This document shows, piece after piece, positions 9,025 to 18,458 of a stretch of 64,000 nt of DNA. Origin of the DNA: Verrucomicrobiota bacterium (GTDB lineage: Bacteria; Verrucomicrobiota; Verrucomicrobiia; Verrucomicrobiales; DEV007); assembly GCA_030625775.1 (NCBI GenBank), contig DAOUQC010000002.1, forward strand, positions 62,001 through 126,000, in the 5' to 3' direction. Position 1 is the first letter of the stretch. The number at the start of each line of letters is the position of its first letter. The notes under the pieces are model-generated. The model saw only the letters and a list, made by a program, of their open reading frames with translations, had not been told where the DNA came from and made no database searches. The translations under genes and the position numbers were made by a program.

Positions 9025-9450
9025 TTAATAAACAAAGAGTTCGCCGTCGGAAAAGAAACGCTTGAGCTCGATCTCGGCAGATTCCTGAGAATCCGAGGCA
9101 TGGCAAACATTGTTCTGGGTATCCACGCCGAGATCACCACGAATCGTTCCCGCATCCGCTTTGGTGGAATCGGTTGGTCCGAGTAAATCCCGCACACGGC
9201 CAATCACATCCTCACCCTCCAGGGCCATGGCGATGATTGGTGATGAAGTCATGAACTCCACCACACTTGGGAAAAAAGGTTTGTCGGAAATATGCGCATA
9301 ATGTTCCTGCAACAGGGCATCTGACATTTTCAACATTTTGACTCCACGGATTTTAAAACCCTCGGCTTCGTAGCGCTTGATCACCTCCCCACATAACATT
9401 TTAGTTACACAGTCAGGCTTGAGAAGAATAAGTGTGGTTTCTAAGGACAT
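9025..9450 (-). CDS. ndk: Nucleoside diphosphate kinase
   Basis: Transfers the gamma-phosphate from ATP to nucleoside diphosphates through a phosphohistidine. The 141 aa are the normal size. TLILLKPDCV is the N-terminal strand with the conserved Lys. LLGPTDSTKADAGTIRGDLG is the nucleotide-binding block. NNVCHASDS carries the active-site His117; the common form is NxxHgSDS, so the Ala in place of Gly is a mild variant. Monocistronic; convergent with the upstream string and divergent from the first sulfatase. Confidence 0.96.
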   Translation of the reverse strand: MSLETTLILLKPDCVTKMLCGEVIKRYEAEGFKIRGVKMLKMSDALLQEHYAHISDKPFFPSVVEFMTSSPIIAMALEGEDVIGRVRDLLGPTDSTKADAGTIRGDLGVDTQNNVCHASDSQESAEIELKRFFSDGELFVY

Positions 9451-9623
9451 AATAAAATTCAGTTCAAGTTGAAATTACCGATCATTCTGCGGCGGGCGAT
9501 ACCTGTAAACGGGTTTTGCTAGATGGAAAGAGGAAAAACAAGCCGCCCCTCTTGCTCTCGAGCCCCGCACTGCCGCAATCGCGCTAATTGCCTCAAGTCC
9601 TCGCGTCCGATAGCTTTGCCTTC

Positions 9624-11117
9624 ATGTCGCGTATTCCGCTCACTATCATTACTTTCATTTTTGCCATCGCGACGCTTACCTCCGGTACCGACAAAAAACC
9701 GAATCTGATTTTCCTTTTCGCCGACGATCAGAATTTCGATTCGCTTGGCTGTTACGGAAATCAGGATGTCCAGACCCCGAACATCGACCAACTCGCAGCG
9801 GACGGCCTCGCCTTTGACCGCCACTACAATACCTCCGCTATCTGCATGGCCAGCCGGGCAAACGTATTTCTCGGACAATACGAATACAAAACCGGCTGCA
9901 ATTTCGGCACCGGTAATCTCAGTATTTCCCAATTTGAAAAAAGCTACCCCGCCCTCTTGCGTAAAGCTGGCTACCAAACCGCCTTTGCCGGAAAATTCGG
10001 AGTCGTCATCAACGGCAAAAAAGATGATCACGGCAGTTTTTTCGATGCCTGGGGCGGAGGGCCAGGGCAGACAAATTACGCAACAGCCAAAAATAAATCT
10101 ATGGCCAAGTATGCGAAGCAGTTCCCACACTCAACTCTCTCTTATGGAGCCTTCGGACGTGACTTTGTTAAACAGTCCGCCACTGGCGGCAAACCCTTCT
10201 GCCTGTCGATCAGTTTCAAAGCCCCTCACCGACCAGTGACCCCTGACCCAAAATTTGACAATATATACGCGGGGAAAACTTTCAGTAAACCGGCCAATTA
10301 CGGCCGTGAGGCAGGTGCACATTTTTCCGAACAGAGTAAAATAGGCCGTCAATATTCCAGATTCGAAAGCTGGGGATACGCTGACGATTTCGACGCCGTG
10401 ATGGCAAAATATCATCAGCTCATTTACGCCGTCGATGTTGCCGTCGGCATGGTTCGTGATGCGGTGGAAAAAGCCGGGGTCGCGGACAACACTGTCATCA
10501 TCTATACCTCGGACAACGGATATTTTTGTGGCGCCCACGGTTATGGATCCAAAGTGCTTCCCTATGAAGAAAGTAGCCGTGCTCCACTGATCATTTATTC
10601 CCCCCACCACGCATCTGCAGGGAAAAAATTACGCAGTCCGGCCCTCACCGGCAATATCGATTTTGCACCAACTCTGCTCGATCTCGCCGGGCTGCCCATC
10701 CCAAAGGAGATGGACGGGGAAAGTCTCGTGCCCCTGCTTGACAAACCATCCGGGAGAATTCGCTCTCATCTTTCCATCATGAATTTCTGGGGACCACAGC
10801 AAACCCACTCATTCGGAATCGTAACCGAAAAATACAAATACCTTCACTGGTACTATGCCGGTGAAGGCATGCAGCCCACCGAAGAATTATACGACCTGCA
10901 GAACGATCAGCTCGAAATGCTGAATCAAATCTCTGATCCCAAGTCCCCAGGCCACCTCGAATCGATCCGTCAGATTTATGACCAGGAAATTACTGGTCTG
11001 GAAAAAACTTCTCGCTCGCCATATTACGCAAAATACTCAATCCTGTTCGACCGTACCACCACTTGGGAGAAAAAACGCCCCTTGCTCCCGAAAAAACTCA
11101 CGCCAGCAGGAAAATAA
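9624..11117 (+). CDS. Secreted sulfatase with CxAxR active site (CMASR)
   Basis: Formylglycine-dependent sulfatase, family S1. The frame is open from 9588, but the ATG at 9624 starts a clear signal peptide (hydrophobic [20 protein letters not shown]), giving 497 aa. Metal-site Asp pair in [19 protein letters not shown]; the nucleophile Cys is C74 in [13 protein letters not shown]. The motif has Ala where CxPxR sulfatases have Pro; CxAxR is accepted by anaerobic-type sulfatase-maturating enzymes. [13 protein letters not shown] supplies the C-terminal Asp-Asn pair, followed by [15 protein letters not shown]. It probably removes sulfate from a polysaccharide or sugar in the periplasm; substrate unknown. 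It is first in a run of three sulfatases on the same strand, 22 bp from the next. Confidence 0.9.
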   Translation: MSRIPLTIITFIFAIATLTSGTDKKPNLIFLFADDQNFDSLGCYGNQDVQTPNIDQLAADGLAFDRHYNTSAICMASRANVFLGQYEYKTGCNFGTGNLSISQFEKSYPALLRKAGYQTAFAGKFGVVINGKKDDHGSFFDAWGGGPGQTNYATAKNKSMAKYAKQFPHSTLSYGAFGRDFVKQSATGGKPFCLSISFKAPHRPVTPDPKFDNIYAGKTFSKPANYGREAGAHFSEQSKIGRQYSRFESWGYADDFDAVMAKYHQLIYAVDVAVGMVRDAVEKAGVADNTVIIYTSDNGYFCGAHGYGSKVLPYEESSRAPLIIYSPHHASAGKKLRSPALTGNIDFAPTLLDLAGLPIPKEMDGESLVPLLDKPSGRIRSHLSIMNFWGPQQTHSFGIVTEKYKYLHWYYAGEGMQPTEELYDLQNDQLEMLNQISDPKSPGHLESIRQIYDQEITGLEKTSRSPYYAKYSILFDRTTTWEKKRPLLPKKLTPAGK

Positions 11118-11139
11118 AAATCCCAGCAGTTAAATAAGC

Positions 11140-12669
11140 ATGAATAAATTTATTTCCATTATCGCCATAACCGGCCTCCTCTGTGCCCAAGCCTTTTCCG
11201 CTGACAAACCCAACATCATTGTCATAATGGCTGATGACCTGGGTTATGGCGATATCTCCTGTTACGGCGCCACCGCCCTCAAAACACCTAACATCGACAA
11301 GCTCGCCTCCGAAGGCCAGCGCTTCACCAGCGGTTACTGCTCGGCCTCAACCTGCACACCAACCCGCTATTCTTTCCTGACCGGCACCTATGCTTTCCGC
11401 GAAAAGGGAAAAGGGATCGCCGCACCGAGCAGCCCACTGATCATTCCTCCGGAAACCTTCACCCTTCCCGATTTGCTCAAAAATGCCGGTTACCAGACCG
11501 CCGTGATCGGCAAGTGGCACCTCGGGCTCGGCGGCAAGGAAGGCCCTGACTGGAACGGTGATTTGAAACCCGGTCCGCGGGAAATTGGCTTCGACTATAA
11601 CTTTCTCCTGCCCACCACCAATGATCGCGTCCCCCAGGTTTATGTCGAGAATCACCGGGTCCTCAATCTTGATCCCAAGGATCCACTCTGGGTCGGCAAA
11701 AGGAAACCGAGCCCGGATCATCCCACTGGAATCAGCCACCGTGACACTCTGAAAATGGACTGGTCCCACGGACACAATTCGACTATTCATAATGGCATCA
11801 GCCGCATCGGTTTTTACACTGGTGGACACGCTGCACGATTCCGCGATGAAGATCTCACAGACAAGTGGGTCGAAAAATCAATCGAGTGGATCGAGGCCAA
11901 TAAAGACCAACCTTTCTTCCTGTTTTTTGCTTCACACGACCTGCACGTTCCACGCATGCCCCATGAACGTTTCCAGGGCAAGACCCCACTCGGCTTCCGG
12001 GGTGACGCCATTGTGGAGTTGGATTGGGGAGTCGGTGAGCTGATGAAAACTCTCGATCGTCTCAATTTGGCCGAGAACACTCTGGTCGTTTTCTGCTCCG
12101 ACAACGGACCAGTGATGGATGACGGTTACAAAGACGGTGCGCTGGAAAAAGTCGGCGATCACCGAGCCGCAGGGCCTTACTCCGGCGGTAAATACAGCGT
12201 TTACGAAGGCGGCACACGAACCCCTTTCATCACTCGCTGGAAAGGGAGAATCAAACCTGGAATTTCAGACAAACTTGTGTGCACCATCGATCTGGCGGCC
12301 AGCTTTGCCTCCCTGACAAATACCAAACTTCCCGATGATGCCTGCCTCGACAGCATGAATGTCATGCCCTCCCTGCTTGGCAAAACGAACACCAAAGGCC
12401 GCGAATCCCTTATTCAACAGGACAACGGCAATGCCGGCAATTACGGCTTCCTGGTCGGCGACTGGAAACTGCAACGTCACGACAAAAAACGTACCCGGAA
12501 TCTGAAGGTTGCCAAAAAACTCGACAACACACCAGTGCCAAAATTCCAACTTTACGATCTTTCAAAAGACCCTGCGGAAAAGAAAAACGTCATCGAACAA
12601 CACCCTGATGTTGCCCAACGTTTGAAAAAACAACTCGCCACTTTAATCGAAAAAGGACGTAGTCGTTAA
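11140..12669 (+). CDS. Secreted arylsulfatase-type sulfatase (CTPTR)
   Basis: 509 aa. Signal peptide MNKFISIIAITGLLCAQAFSA, then NIIVIMADDLGYGDISCYGA (metal-binding Asp pair). Nucleophile C72 lies in the classical CTPTR, with YSFLTG following. Further motifs: IGKWHLGLGG, FCSDNGPVMDDG and GGKYSVYEGGTRTPF. This is the layout of arylsulfatase A-like S1 enzymes. Its CxPxR motif differs from the CxAxR of the genes on either side, so the three neighbours probably act on different sulfate positions (inference). Stop is 157 bp before the next sulfatase start; that gap holds an interrupted inverted repeat (TTTTACA...TGTAAAA, 12672-12702). Confidence 0.92.
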   Translation: MNKFISIIAITGLLCAQAFSADKPNIIVIMADDLGYGDISCYGATALKTPNIDKLASEGQRFTSGYCSASTCTPTRYSFLTGTYAFREKGKGIAAPSSPLIIPPETFTLPDLLKNAGYQTAVIGKWHLGLGGKEGPDWNGDLKPGPREIGFDYNFLLPTTNDRVPQVYVENHRVLNLDPKDPLWVGKRKPSPDHPTGISHRDTLKMDWSHGHNSTIHNGISRIGFYTGGHAARFRDEDLTDKWVEKSIEWIEANKDQPFFLFFASHDLHVPRMPHERFQGKTPLGFRGDAIVELDWGVGELMKTLDRLNLAENTLVVFCSDNGPVMDDGYKDGALEKVGDHRAAGPYSGGKYSVYEGGTRTPFITRWKGRIKPGISDKLVCTIDLAASFASLTNTKLPDDACLDSMNVMPSLLGKTNTKGRESLIQQDNGNAGNYGFLVGDWKLQRHDKKRTRNLKVAKKLDNTPVPKFQLYDLSKDPAEKKNVIEQHPDVAQRLKKQLATLIEKGRSR

Positions 12670-12826
12670 GATTTTACACAAGCCCGATGACAACATGTAA
12701 AATGGATTCCCAATCCGTTGATTCAACCACTATAGAAATAGACGGAATGGATTGACTTCATCTGTCTTTGCTTCGCTTTGGCTCCGCCCTACAATTCTGC
12801 TCCCCATTTTCAAATCCTCCAAAATT

Positions 12827-14389
12827 ATGAAATACCTCACCCTCCTCGCTTCCCTCCTGATCCAGCTTTCATTCTCCGGCCTGCAAGCTGCAGAGCGTCC
12901 GAATATCCTCTTCATCCTCGTCGACGACCAGTCACCCTATGACCTAAAAGCCTACGATCCCAATTCCCCTCTCGACACTCCCAACCTCGACAAGCTCTCA
13001 GCCGAAGGCATGACCTTCGATGGTGCGCACCAAATGGGATCCTGGGTGGGCGCTGTCTGCACCGCATCACGTCACATGATCATGTCTGGTCGTACCGTCT
13101 GGCATATCCCCGACAAACGTGGCCGCACCAACAACCCAAATGTCAGTAAACCAAAGCTGGTTCCCACTGATCTCGCCAGCAACACCATGGCGGCGGTCTT
13201 CAATCGCGCCGGTTACGACACAGTACGCACCTGTAAAAACGGCAACTCTTACGAAGACGCTAACAAGCAGTTCACCACCCGCAATGACGCCACCAAACGC
13301 GGTGGCACCGCGGAAACCGGTAGCGCCTGGCACGGTGAGCAAATTCTCGACTACCTGGGGGAACGATCGCAGCAAAAAAATCGCAAACCCTTCATGATCT
13401 ATTATGGCTTCTCACACCCGCACGATACACGTGACGGTACACCCGAGCTGCTGGCCAAATATGGTGCGGTCAATCACACGGACCCTGAAATTCTGCCGCC
13501 CGCCCACCCCAAACAACCCGCACTTCAAATCAATTACCTGCCCGGCCACCCTTTCCACCACGGCCATCCCGGACTGCGTGATGAAGTCAAAGTAATGGGA
13601 GTCTGGGAAAAACGTGACGAACGCACCATCCGCAACGAACTCGGCCGTGAGTACGCCTGCAGTGAAAATATCGACATCCAGATTGGACGAGTTCTCAACA
13701 AGCTCAAGGAGATGGGCGAACTCGACAACACCTACATTTTTTACACCGCCGATCATGGCATGGCCATTGGCCGTCACGGCTTGCAGGGGAAGCAGAATCT
13801 TTACGAACACACCTGGCGTGTTCCCTTCATCGTTAAAGGCCCAGGCATCGCTCCTAAATCACGGGCAAAAGGTAATATCTACCTGCTCGATGTGCTGAGC
13901 ACGATCTGTGATCTCACCGGCGTCCCCATACCTGACAGCAGTGAAGGCCTCAGCTTCAAACCGGTTCTCGAAGGAAAAAAAGATGCCGTTCGCGATGTGC
14001 TTTATGGCGTTTACTGCGGAGGCACCAAACCCGGCATGCGCTGCGTCAAAAAAGGCGACTGGAAACTCATCAAGTATGATGTGATGGACGGTGAGGTTCA
14101 GGAAACCCAGCTCTTCAATCTCGCTGAAAACCCCAACGAGCTGATTGCGGAACATCACGTCCCGGCAACCATCGCGCTCAACGGCAACACCCCTAAAAAA
14201 AATCAGCGCGACCTCGCAGAAGATCCTGCTTATGCAGACAAACTCGCCGAAATGGAAGCCCTGCTTCTTAGCGAACAGCGCCGCCTGCATGACCCTTACC
14301 GTCTTTGGAACCAGCCTGACGACGGACTGACTCCTCCGGTGATCAAAACTCCTGTTAAGAAAAAAAGAAAGAAAAAGGTGGCCAGGTGA
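12827..14389 (+). CDS. Secreted sulfatase with CxAxR active site (CTASR)
   Basis: From the ATG at 12827 the product is 520 aa with a signal peptide (KYLTLLASLLIQLSFSGLQA); the frame is open 75 bp further upstream, but those codons look non-coding. Motifs: NILFILVDDQSPYDLKAYDP, nucleophile C78 in VCTASRHMIMSGR, and YTADHGMAIGRHGLQGK, where Asp-His replaces the usual Asp-Asn. Together with the choline-sulfatase/iduronate-sulfatase-like spacing this differs from the CTPTR neighbour. The C-terminus ends in a very basic tail (KKKRKKKVAR). Substrate unknown; probably periplasmic desulfation. Confidence 0.9.
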   Translation: MKYLTLLASLLIQLSFSGLQAAERPNILFILVDDQSPYDLKAYDPNSPLDTPNLDKLSAEGMTFDGAHQMGSWVGAVCTASRHMIMSGRTVWHIPDKRGRTNNPNVSKPKLVPTDLASNTMAAVFNRAGYDTVRTCKNGNSYEDANKQFTTRNDATKRGGTAETGSAWHGEQILDYLGERSQQKNRKPFMIYYGFSHPHDTRDGTPELLAKYGAVNHTDPEILPPAHPKQPALQINYLPGHPFHHGHPGLRDEVKVMGVWEKRDERTIRNELGREYACSENIDIQIGRVLNKLKEMGELDNTYIFYTADHGMAIGRHGLQGKQNLYEHTWRVPFIVKGPGIAPKSRAKGNIYLLDVLSTICDLTGVPIPDSSEGLSFKPVLEGKKDAVRDVLYGVYCGGTKPGMRCVKKGDWKLIKYDVMDGEVQETQLFNLAENPNELIAEHHVPATIALNGNTPKKNQRDLAEDPAYADKLAEMEALLLSEQRRLHDPYRLWNQPDDGLTPPVIKTPVKKKRKKKVAR

Positions 14390-14417
14390 CTGATATAAAA
14401 ATCAGCATTTCCAAACC

Positions 14418-14852
14418 ATGGACAGCATTGATGCAGCACGATCTTTTCTGGATCAACAAAACAATGTAGCCATCTGGTATGCCGAATACAAAGGCCGCGA
14501 TGAATACATTCGTTATGCAAACAAATGTTTTTCCGAGGCCTTCGACATCCCTGTTCAACAAATCCTCGCAAGGGGGAAATATCATTTGGTTAATCCCCCG
14601 GGCACTAGTGAAGCCACCATCGAAAGCTACAAAGACGAAGATCAGAAAGCCTTGGACAGTGGGATTTTCATCAATCGCAGCCCACTGCAACCCGGCAAAG
14701 ACATCCTTGTAGTAAAACTCCGCTTTGACCGGGGAATACTCGGCCTGTTTAAAACCATTGAATCAGACCCCGTTTCCGAAAATATCACTTTGAAAAATAT
14801 GGAACCAGAAATCCATGTTGTGATACAGAAAACTTGTCCAGACCTTGTATAA
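14418..14852 (+). CDS. Small PAS-like protein
   Basis: 144 aa, no signal peptide or membrane segment, so cytoplasmic. The pattern NNVAIWYAEYKGRDEYIRYANKCFSEAF, then DIPVQQILARGKYHLVNP and DEDQKALDSGI, resembles a PAS fold: N-cap, the 'N..F...F' helix, a G(R)xxxxL(V)xP turn, and the 'D..AL..G' helix. The C-terminal part (LVVKLRFDRG..G.FKTIE) fits the final PAS strands. No output domain is attached. It follows the third sulfatase by 28 bp and may be co-transcribed as a stand-alone sensor, but neither ligand nor partner can be inferred. The PAS assignment is tentative. Confidence 0.5.
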   Translation: MDSIDAARSFLDQQNNVAIWYAEYKGRDEYIRYANKCFSEAFDIPVQQILARGKYHLVNPPGTSEATIESYKDEDQKALDSGIFINRSPLQPGKDILVVKLRFDRGILGLFKTIESDPVSENITLKNMEPEIHVVIQKTCPDLV

Positions 14853-14902
14853 TAATACCACCTCTCCCCCGTCAATTCAGAAATATTTTTTCTACTGACT
14901 AG

Positions 14903-15142
14903 ATAAGCCCTTCCATTTTCTCCTATCTTACAATCTATGAATTTTATCACTCTTTTATCACAAAATACCCGTTTCCCGAAGTCCTTCACGGAGCCGGAGG
15001 CAAGGCCTTCCATGACGGCGTATTTGTCGTTGTCGGTGGTTTGCCCAAAGGTAACACTGAAAACCACGTCTATGCCTACACGCCCGACTTCAAGTTCATC
15101 GAACGTCATATGATCCGTAGTGGCTATACCCTGCTCAAATAA
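14903..15142 (+). pseudogene. 3' remnant of a secreted beta-propeller-like or hypothetical protein gene
   Basis: The 334-bp gap 14853-15186 holds no intact gene. One frame, bounded by TAG at 14900 and TAA at 15140, reads FPEVLHGAGGKAFHDGVF, then VVVGGLPKGNTENHVYAY and FKFIERHMIRSGYTLLK. This has a protein-like composition but no start codon and no N-terminal domain. It looks like the truncated end of a larger gene of a type found in planctomycete and verrucomicrobial catabolic clusters. A different frame gives a 58-codon ATG ORF of biased composition (Ser/Thr/Pro rich), taken as a shadow. Confidence 0.45.
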
Positions 15143-15186
15143 ACCCGGCAAATCTACATACGTATCCAGCAATCCAGCAATTCCCA

Positions 15187-16458
15187 ATGAATCCACATTT
15201 ATTTATTGTAACTATAATAATAAGCGTAAATTTTACAATTTGCGCACAACAACAAGATTTTCTTCAACCCTATACAGGACCATCAACCCAAGGTATTGAT
15301 ACCTCATCTTTGCAGGGTAAAATTATCTGTGGTTACCAAGGGTGGTTCAATTGTAAGGGAGACGGAGCCGGACTGGGTTGGGTGCATTGGATCAAGAGTC
15401 GCAAGCAAGCTCCCGGCCCCGACAATGTGAGCGTCGATCTGTGGCCGGACGTTTCGGAACTCAAACCCAGCGAGCGTTTTCCAACCGCCTTCAAACACGC
15501 AGACGGCAGCCAGGCCGAGGTCTTCAGTTCTTACAACAAGACCACTGTGTTGCGGCACTTTAAATGGATGCGGGAATACGGCATCGACGGAGCTTTTGTG
15601 CAACGTTTTGCCAACGGCCTGACCAACGTGAAACTAAGTCATCACAAAAACGCCGTACTTTCTCATGCCCGGGAGGGCGCTAACCGAGAGGGACGGACTT
15701 ATGCGGTGATGTACGACTTGAGTGGGCTGAAGGCCGGTGAAGTTTCCCGTGTGAAAGAGGATTGGTCAAAGCTGCGTGCTAAAATGCAGATCACCAAAGA
15801 TCCTGCTTACCTGAAACACAAGGGTGCACCCGTTGTGGTGGTTTGGGGGATTGGATTTAATGACAAAAATCGCCCCTATACACTCAATGAGTGCCGTGAC
15901 CTGGTAGCCTATCTGAAATCTGACGGCTGCACCGTCATGCTCGGAGTTCCAAGTTGGTGGAGGGAAGGAAAACGCGATGCGATAGCTGACCCTGTGGCAC
16001 ATCAAATATTCGAAATGGCTGACATCCTCAGTCCGTGGACGGTCGGTCGTTACCGCAGCCCGGAAGAAGCTACCCTCCACGGCGAAAAAGTCTGGAAACC
16101 TGACGTCGAGTGGTGCGCGAAGCGTGAGATGGACTTCATGCCGGTGGTCTTCCCCGGCTTCAGTTGGCACAACCTGAAAGGCGATCCACTCGGGGCTATC
16201 CCACGATTAAAAGGGCAGTTCTTGTGGGCTCAAATGGTCGCCGCGAAACGCAGCAACAGCAAAATGATCTACGTCGCGATGTTTGATGAAGTGGATGAGG
16301 GCACCGCTATCTTCAAATGCAGCAACCGGCCACCGCTTGGCGATGGTTTCGACTTTCTTGACCTTGAAGGCCTGCCCAGCGATTTTTATCTTCGGCTCAC
16401 CGGACAGGGCGGAAAAATGCTCAATAACAAAATCCCCCTAAGCAATACCCTGCCATGA
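15187..16458 (+). CDS. Glycoside hydrolase family 71/99-like secreted protein
   Basis: 423 aa with a signal peptide (FIVTIIISVNFTICAQ). The mature N-terminus has LQGKIICGYQGWFNCKGDGA, the hallmark of the GH71/99-like group. Next come VSVDLWPDVSEL, VLRHFKWMREYGIDGAFVQRF and later the acidic FDEVDEGTAIFK. GH99 enzymes cleave alpha-mannoside linkages and GH71 cleaves alpha-1,3-glucan; many bacterial members of this broader group are uncharacterised, so the linkage is open. It overlaps the next gene by 4 bp, so the two products are probably made together. Its place among sulfatases suggests attack on the backbone or a side chain of a sulfated glycan. Confidence 0.8.
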   Translation: MNPHLFIVTIIISVNFTICAQQQDFLQPYTGPSTQGIDTSSLQGKIICGYQGWFNCKGDGAGLGWVHWIKSRKQAPGPDNVSVDLWPDVSELKPSERFPTAFKHADGSQAEVFSSYNKTTVLRHFKWMREYGIDGAFVQRFANGLTNVKLSHHKNAVLSHAREGANREGRTYAVMYDLSGLKAGEVSRVKEDWSKLRAKMQITKDPAYLKHKGAPVVVVWGIGFNDKNRPYTLNECRDLVAYLKSDGCTVMLGVPSWWREGKRDAIADPVAHQIFEMADILSPWTVGRYRSPEEATLHGEKVWKPDVEWCAKREMDFMPVVFPGFSWHNLKGDPLGAIPRLKGQFLWAQMVAAKRSNSKMIYVAMFDEVDEGTAIFKCSNRPPLGDGFDFLDLEGLPSDFYLRLTGQGGKMLNNKIPLSNTLP

Positions 16459-18383
16459 AAGCAGTAGTTTTAACCCTCACTTTACTCGGCACACATCAAC
16501 TGTTAGCCGCTGCCGAAACTCCTCAAACTGTTGCCGATGCCTGGGCATTGTTTGACCCCAGAGCCGATCCACTGGAAACTGAAGTGATCCGTGAGACCAC
16601 TGAAAACGGAATTGTGCTACGCTATATTCGCTATGTCGTGGGCACCTTTGACGGCAAAAAAAGCAAGGTGGCCGCATTTTATGCCTTTCCCAAAAACGCA
16701 AAAAATCTGCCTGGCATTGTACAAATCCATGGTGGCGGACAGTTTGCCCGCAAGGGAACGGTGCAATACTGGGCCTCACAAGGTTACGCGGCGATTGCTG
16801 TTAACTGGGGCGAAAAAGTAATCGATCAGCCCAGCGATCCCAACACCGAGTGGGCGGGCATTCCCGCTGGCTTTCTCAATCCCAAACATCACAACGATGT
16901 AACGCCCGGGTCGGGCACGATCCACCAGCTGCCACACCCCTGGAATAGCAGCTGGCTGCTCTACTCGGCTGCCGCCCGCCGCGCAATCACCTTTCTCGAA
17001 AAACAAGCGGAGGCCGACCCGGCACGCATCGGACTAACCGGGCACAGCATGGGAGGCCGACTTACAGTGCTGACTGCGATCGATCCGCGGGTGAAAGCCG
17101 CCTCGCCCTCGGTTGGAGGCAGCGGATATCTCTACAGCGACCTCGCAGGCGTTCCGGGATCGGCGCGGCGCATGCAGGCTGATCTGCAACTCTACAACGC
17201 CACTCTGGATTGCAAAAATTATTGGCCGCTGATCAAGTGCCCGCTGATGTTTCTCGGTGCGACCAATGATTTTAATTCGCCGATGGAACTCGTCCTGCGT
17301 GGATTTCGTTCCCTGCCTGATAAAAACGGAGCCTTCTCGTTCACTCCTCACATGAATCATCGTTTCACCGCCGACAATTACGCCGCCCGGGTGCGTTGGT
17401 TCGATACTCACCTGAAAGGGAACTTCGCATTTCCAAAAACAGCAAGCGTCCAACTTGTTCTGAAATCGAGTGACGGAATTCCGCGATTCACCGTCCGCCC
17501 CGATCTATCGGGACCTCATCCTCTCAAATCAGTCACCGTTTTTTACGGTTACGACCGCGACCCACGTGCCCGTTTTTGGCGTGCGGTCGATCCGGTTCGA
17601 AGTGGAAACGAATTCACCGCAGCCTGTCCGGTGATGGAATCCGGCGAGCCGCTCTTCGTTTTTGCCAACGTGACCTACGATACCGGCAAAGCACTCACCA
17701 TGCCCCAGGGTTACGAAGATACCCGATTGCTGACAATCACCAGTCAGTGCCGTCAGGCATCCCCCCGTCAGCTTGCTGAAGCAGGGGTCACGGCCGCCGG
17801 TGACCGCCAGCGCCTGATCGAAAACTTCAAACATGGTTGGCGGGACTGGTCACTGGTCGGCGTCAGACACACGACCCACTGGAATTATCAAACACACAAA
17901 GTATGTGATCCAGCCTTCGTGGGTCCCCGCGGAGCCTCTCTGGCAATGGAAATAAACACAACAGCGCCGAACAACACACTCGCGGTGATTCTGGAGACGG
18001 ATCAATGGCGCAGCTACACGGGCCGGAAGCCCCGTCGTTATGTGGCGATGGTCGAACTGCCGGAGGCAGGATCCCATTCCCTGCTGCTGCCCATCAAAAA
18101 ATTCACTACCGAAGATAGGGAAGTTCTTGAAAATTACGATTTTGTGACCAGCCTGATCCTGACCCCCGGTCAAAAAGAACGGCCCAAGACCGTACCGAAA
18201 GAATGGCAGGGCAAGGTTCCTACTTTCCAGAATATCCGCTGGCAAGGCGGGCAGTTTGCCTCCAGGCCCCGGCCTTATCTCAAACAGGGTGCATCCAAAA
18301 TTGACGCCGACGCGGCGTTCCGAGAACAGTTTGAGAATGCAGTCGATGAATCCGTCGAACGGGAACAACAGGATCAGAAATAG
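16455..18383 (+). CDS. Secreted alpha/beta-hydrolase, acetylxylan-esterase-like
   Basis: 642 aa with a signal peptide (KAVVLTLTLLGTHQLLAAA). The hydrolase domain shows PGIVQIHGGGQFARKG (oxyanion-side HG), then GYAAIAVNWGE. The nucleophile elbow is GLTGHSMGGRLT, Ser198. A candidate acid is in FLGATNDFNSP and a candidate His in HMNHRF. A second, beta-rich region of about 250 residues follows, as in the large AXE1/prolyl-peptidase-like esterases of polysaccharide-degrading bacteria. It likely removes ester groups (acetyl or similar) from a glycan; substrate unproven. Its start overlaps the GH71/99-like gene by ATGA. Confidence 0.78.
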   Translation: MKAVVLTLTLLGTHQLLAAAETPQTVADAWALFDPRADPLETEVIRETTENGIVLRYIRYVVGTFDGKKSKVAAFYAFPKNAKNLPGIVQIHGGGQFARKGTVQYWASQGYAAIAVNWGEKVIDQPSDPNTEWAGIPAGFLNPKHHNDVTPGSGTIHQLPHPWNSSWLLYSAAARRAITFLEKQAEADPARIGLTGHSMGGRLTVLTAIDPRVKAASPSVGGSGYLYSDLAGVPGSARRMQADLQLYNATLDCKNYWPLIKCPLMFLGATNDFNSPMELVLRGFRSLPDKNGAFSFTPHMNHRFTADNYAARVRWFDTHLKGNFAFPKTASVQLVLKSSDGIPRFTVRPDLSGPHPLKSVTVFYGYDRDPRARFWRAVDPVRSGNEFTAACPVMESGEPLFVFANVTYDTGKALTMPQGYEDTRLLTITSQCRQASPRQLAEAGVTAAGDRQRLIENFKHGWRDWSLVGVRHTTHWNYQTHKVCDPAFVGPRGASLAMEINTTAPNNTLAVILETDQWRSYTGRKPRRYVAMVELPEAGSHSLLLPIKKFTTEDREVLENYDFVTSLILTPGQKERPKTVPKEWQGKVPTFQNIRWQGGQFASRPRPYLKQGASKIDADAAFREQFENAVDESVEREQQDQK

Positions 18384-18458
18384 CCAAACCAACCCATACA
18401 AATAATTTTTTCTGGAACGATTTCGGGAATCTTCAACTCCTTCCGCTTATAAGGCCCC

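Noticed and set aside
12672-12702. TTTTACA-N17-TGTAAAA inverted repeat as an operator
   Set aside because: Long spacer and AT-rich arms directly after a stop codon; could be chance.
14937-15110. 58-codon ATG frame in the gap after the PAS-like gene
   Set aside because: Ser/Thr/Pro-rich shadow of the remnant frame that reads EVLHGAGGKAFHDGVF.
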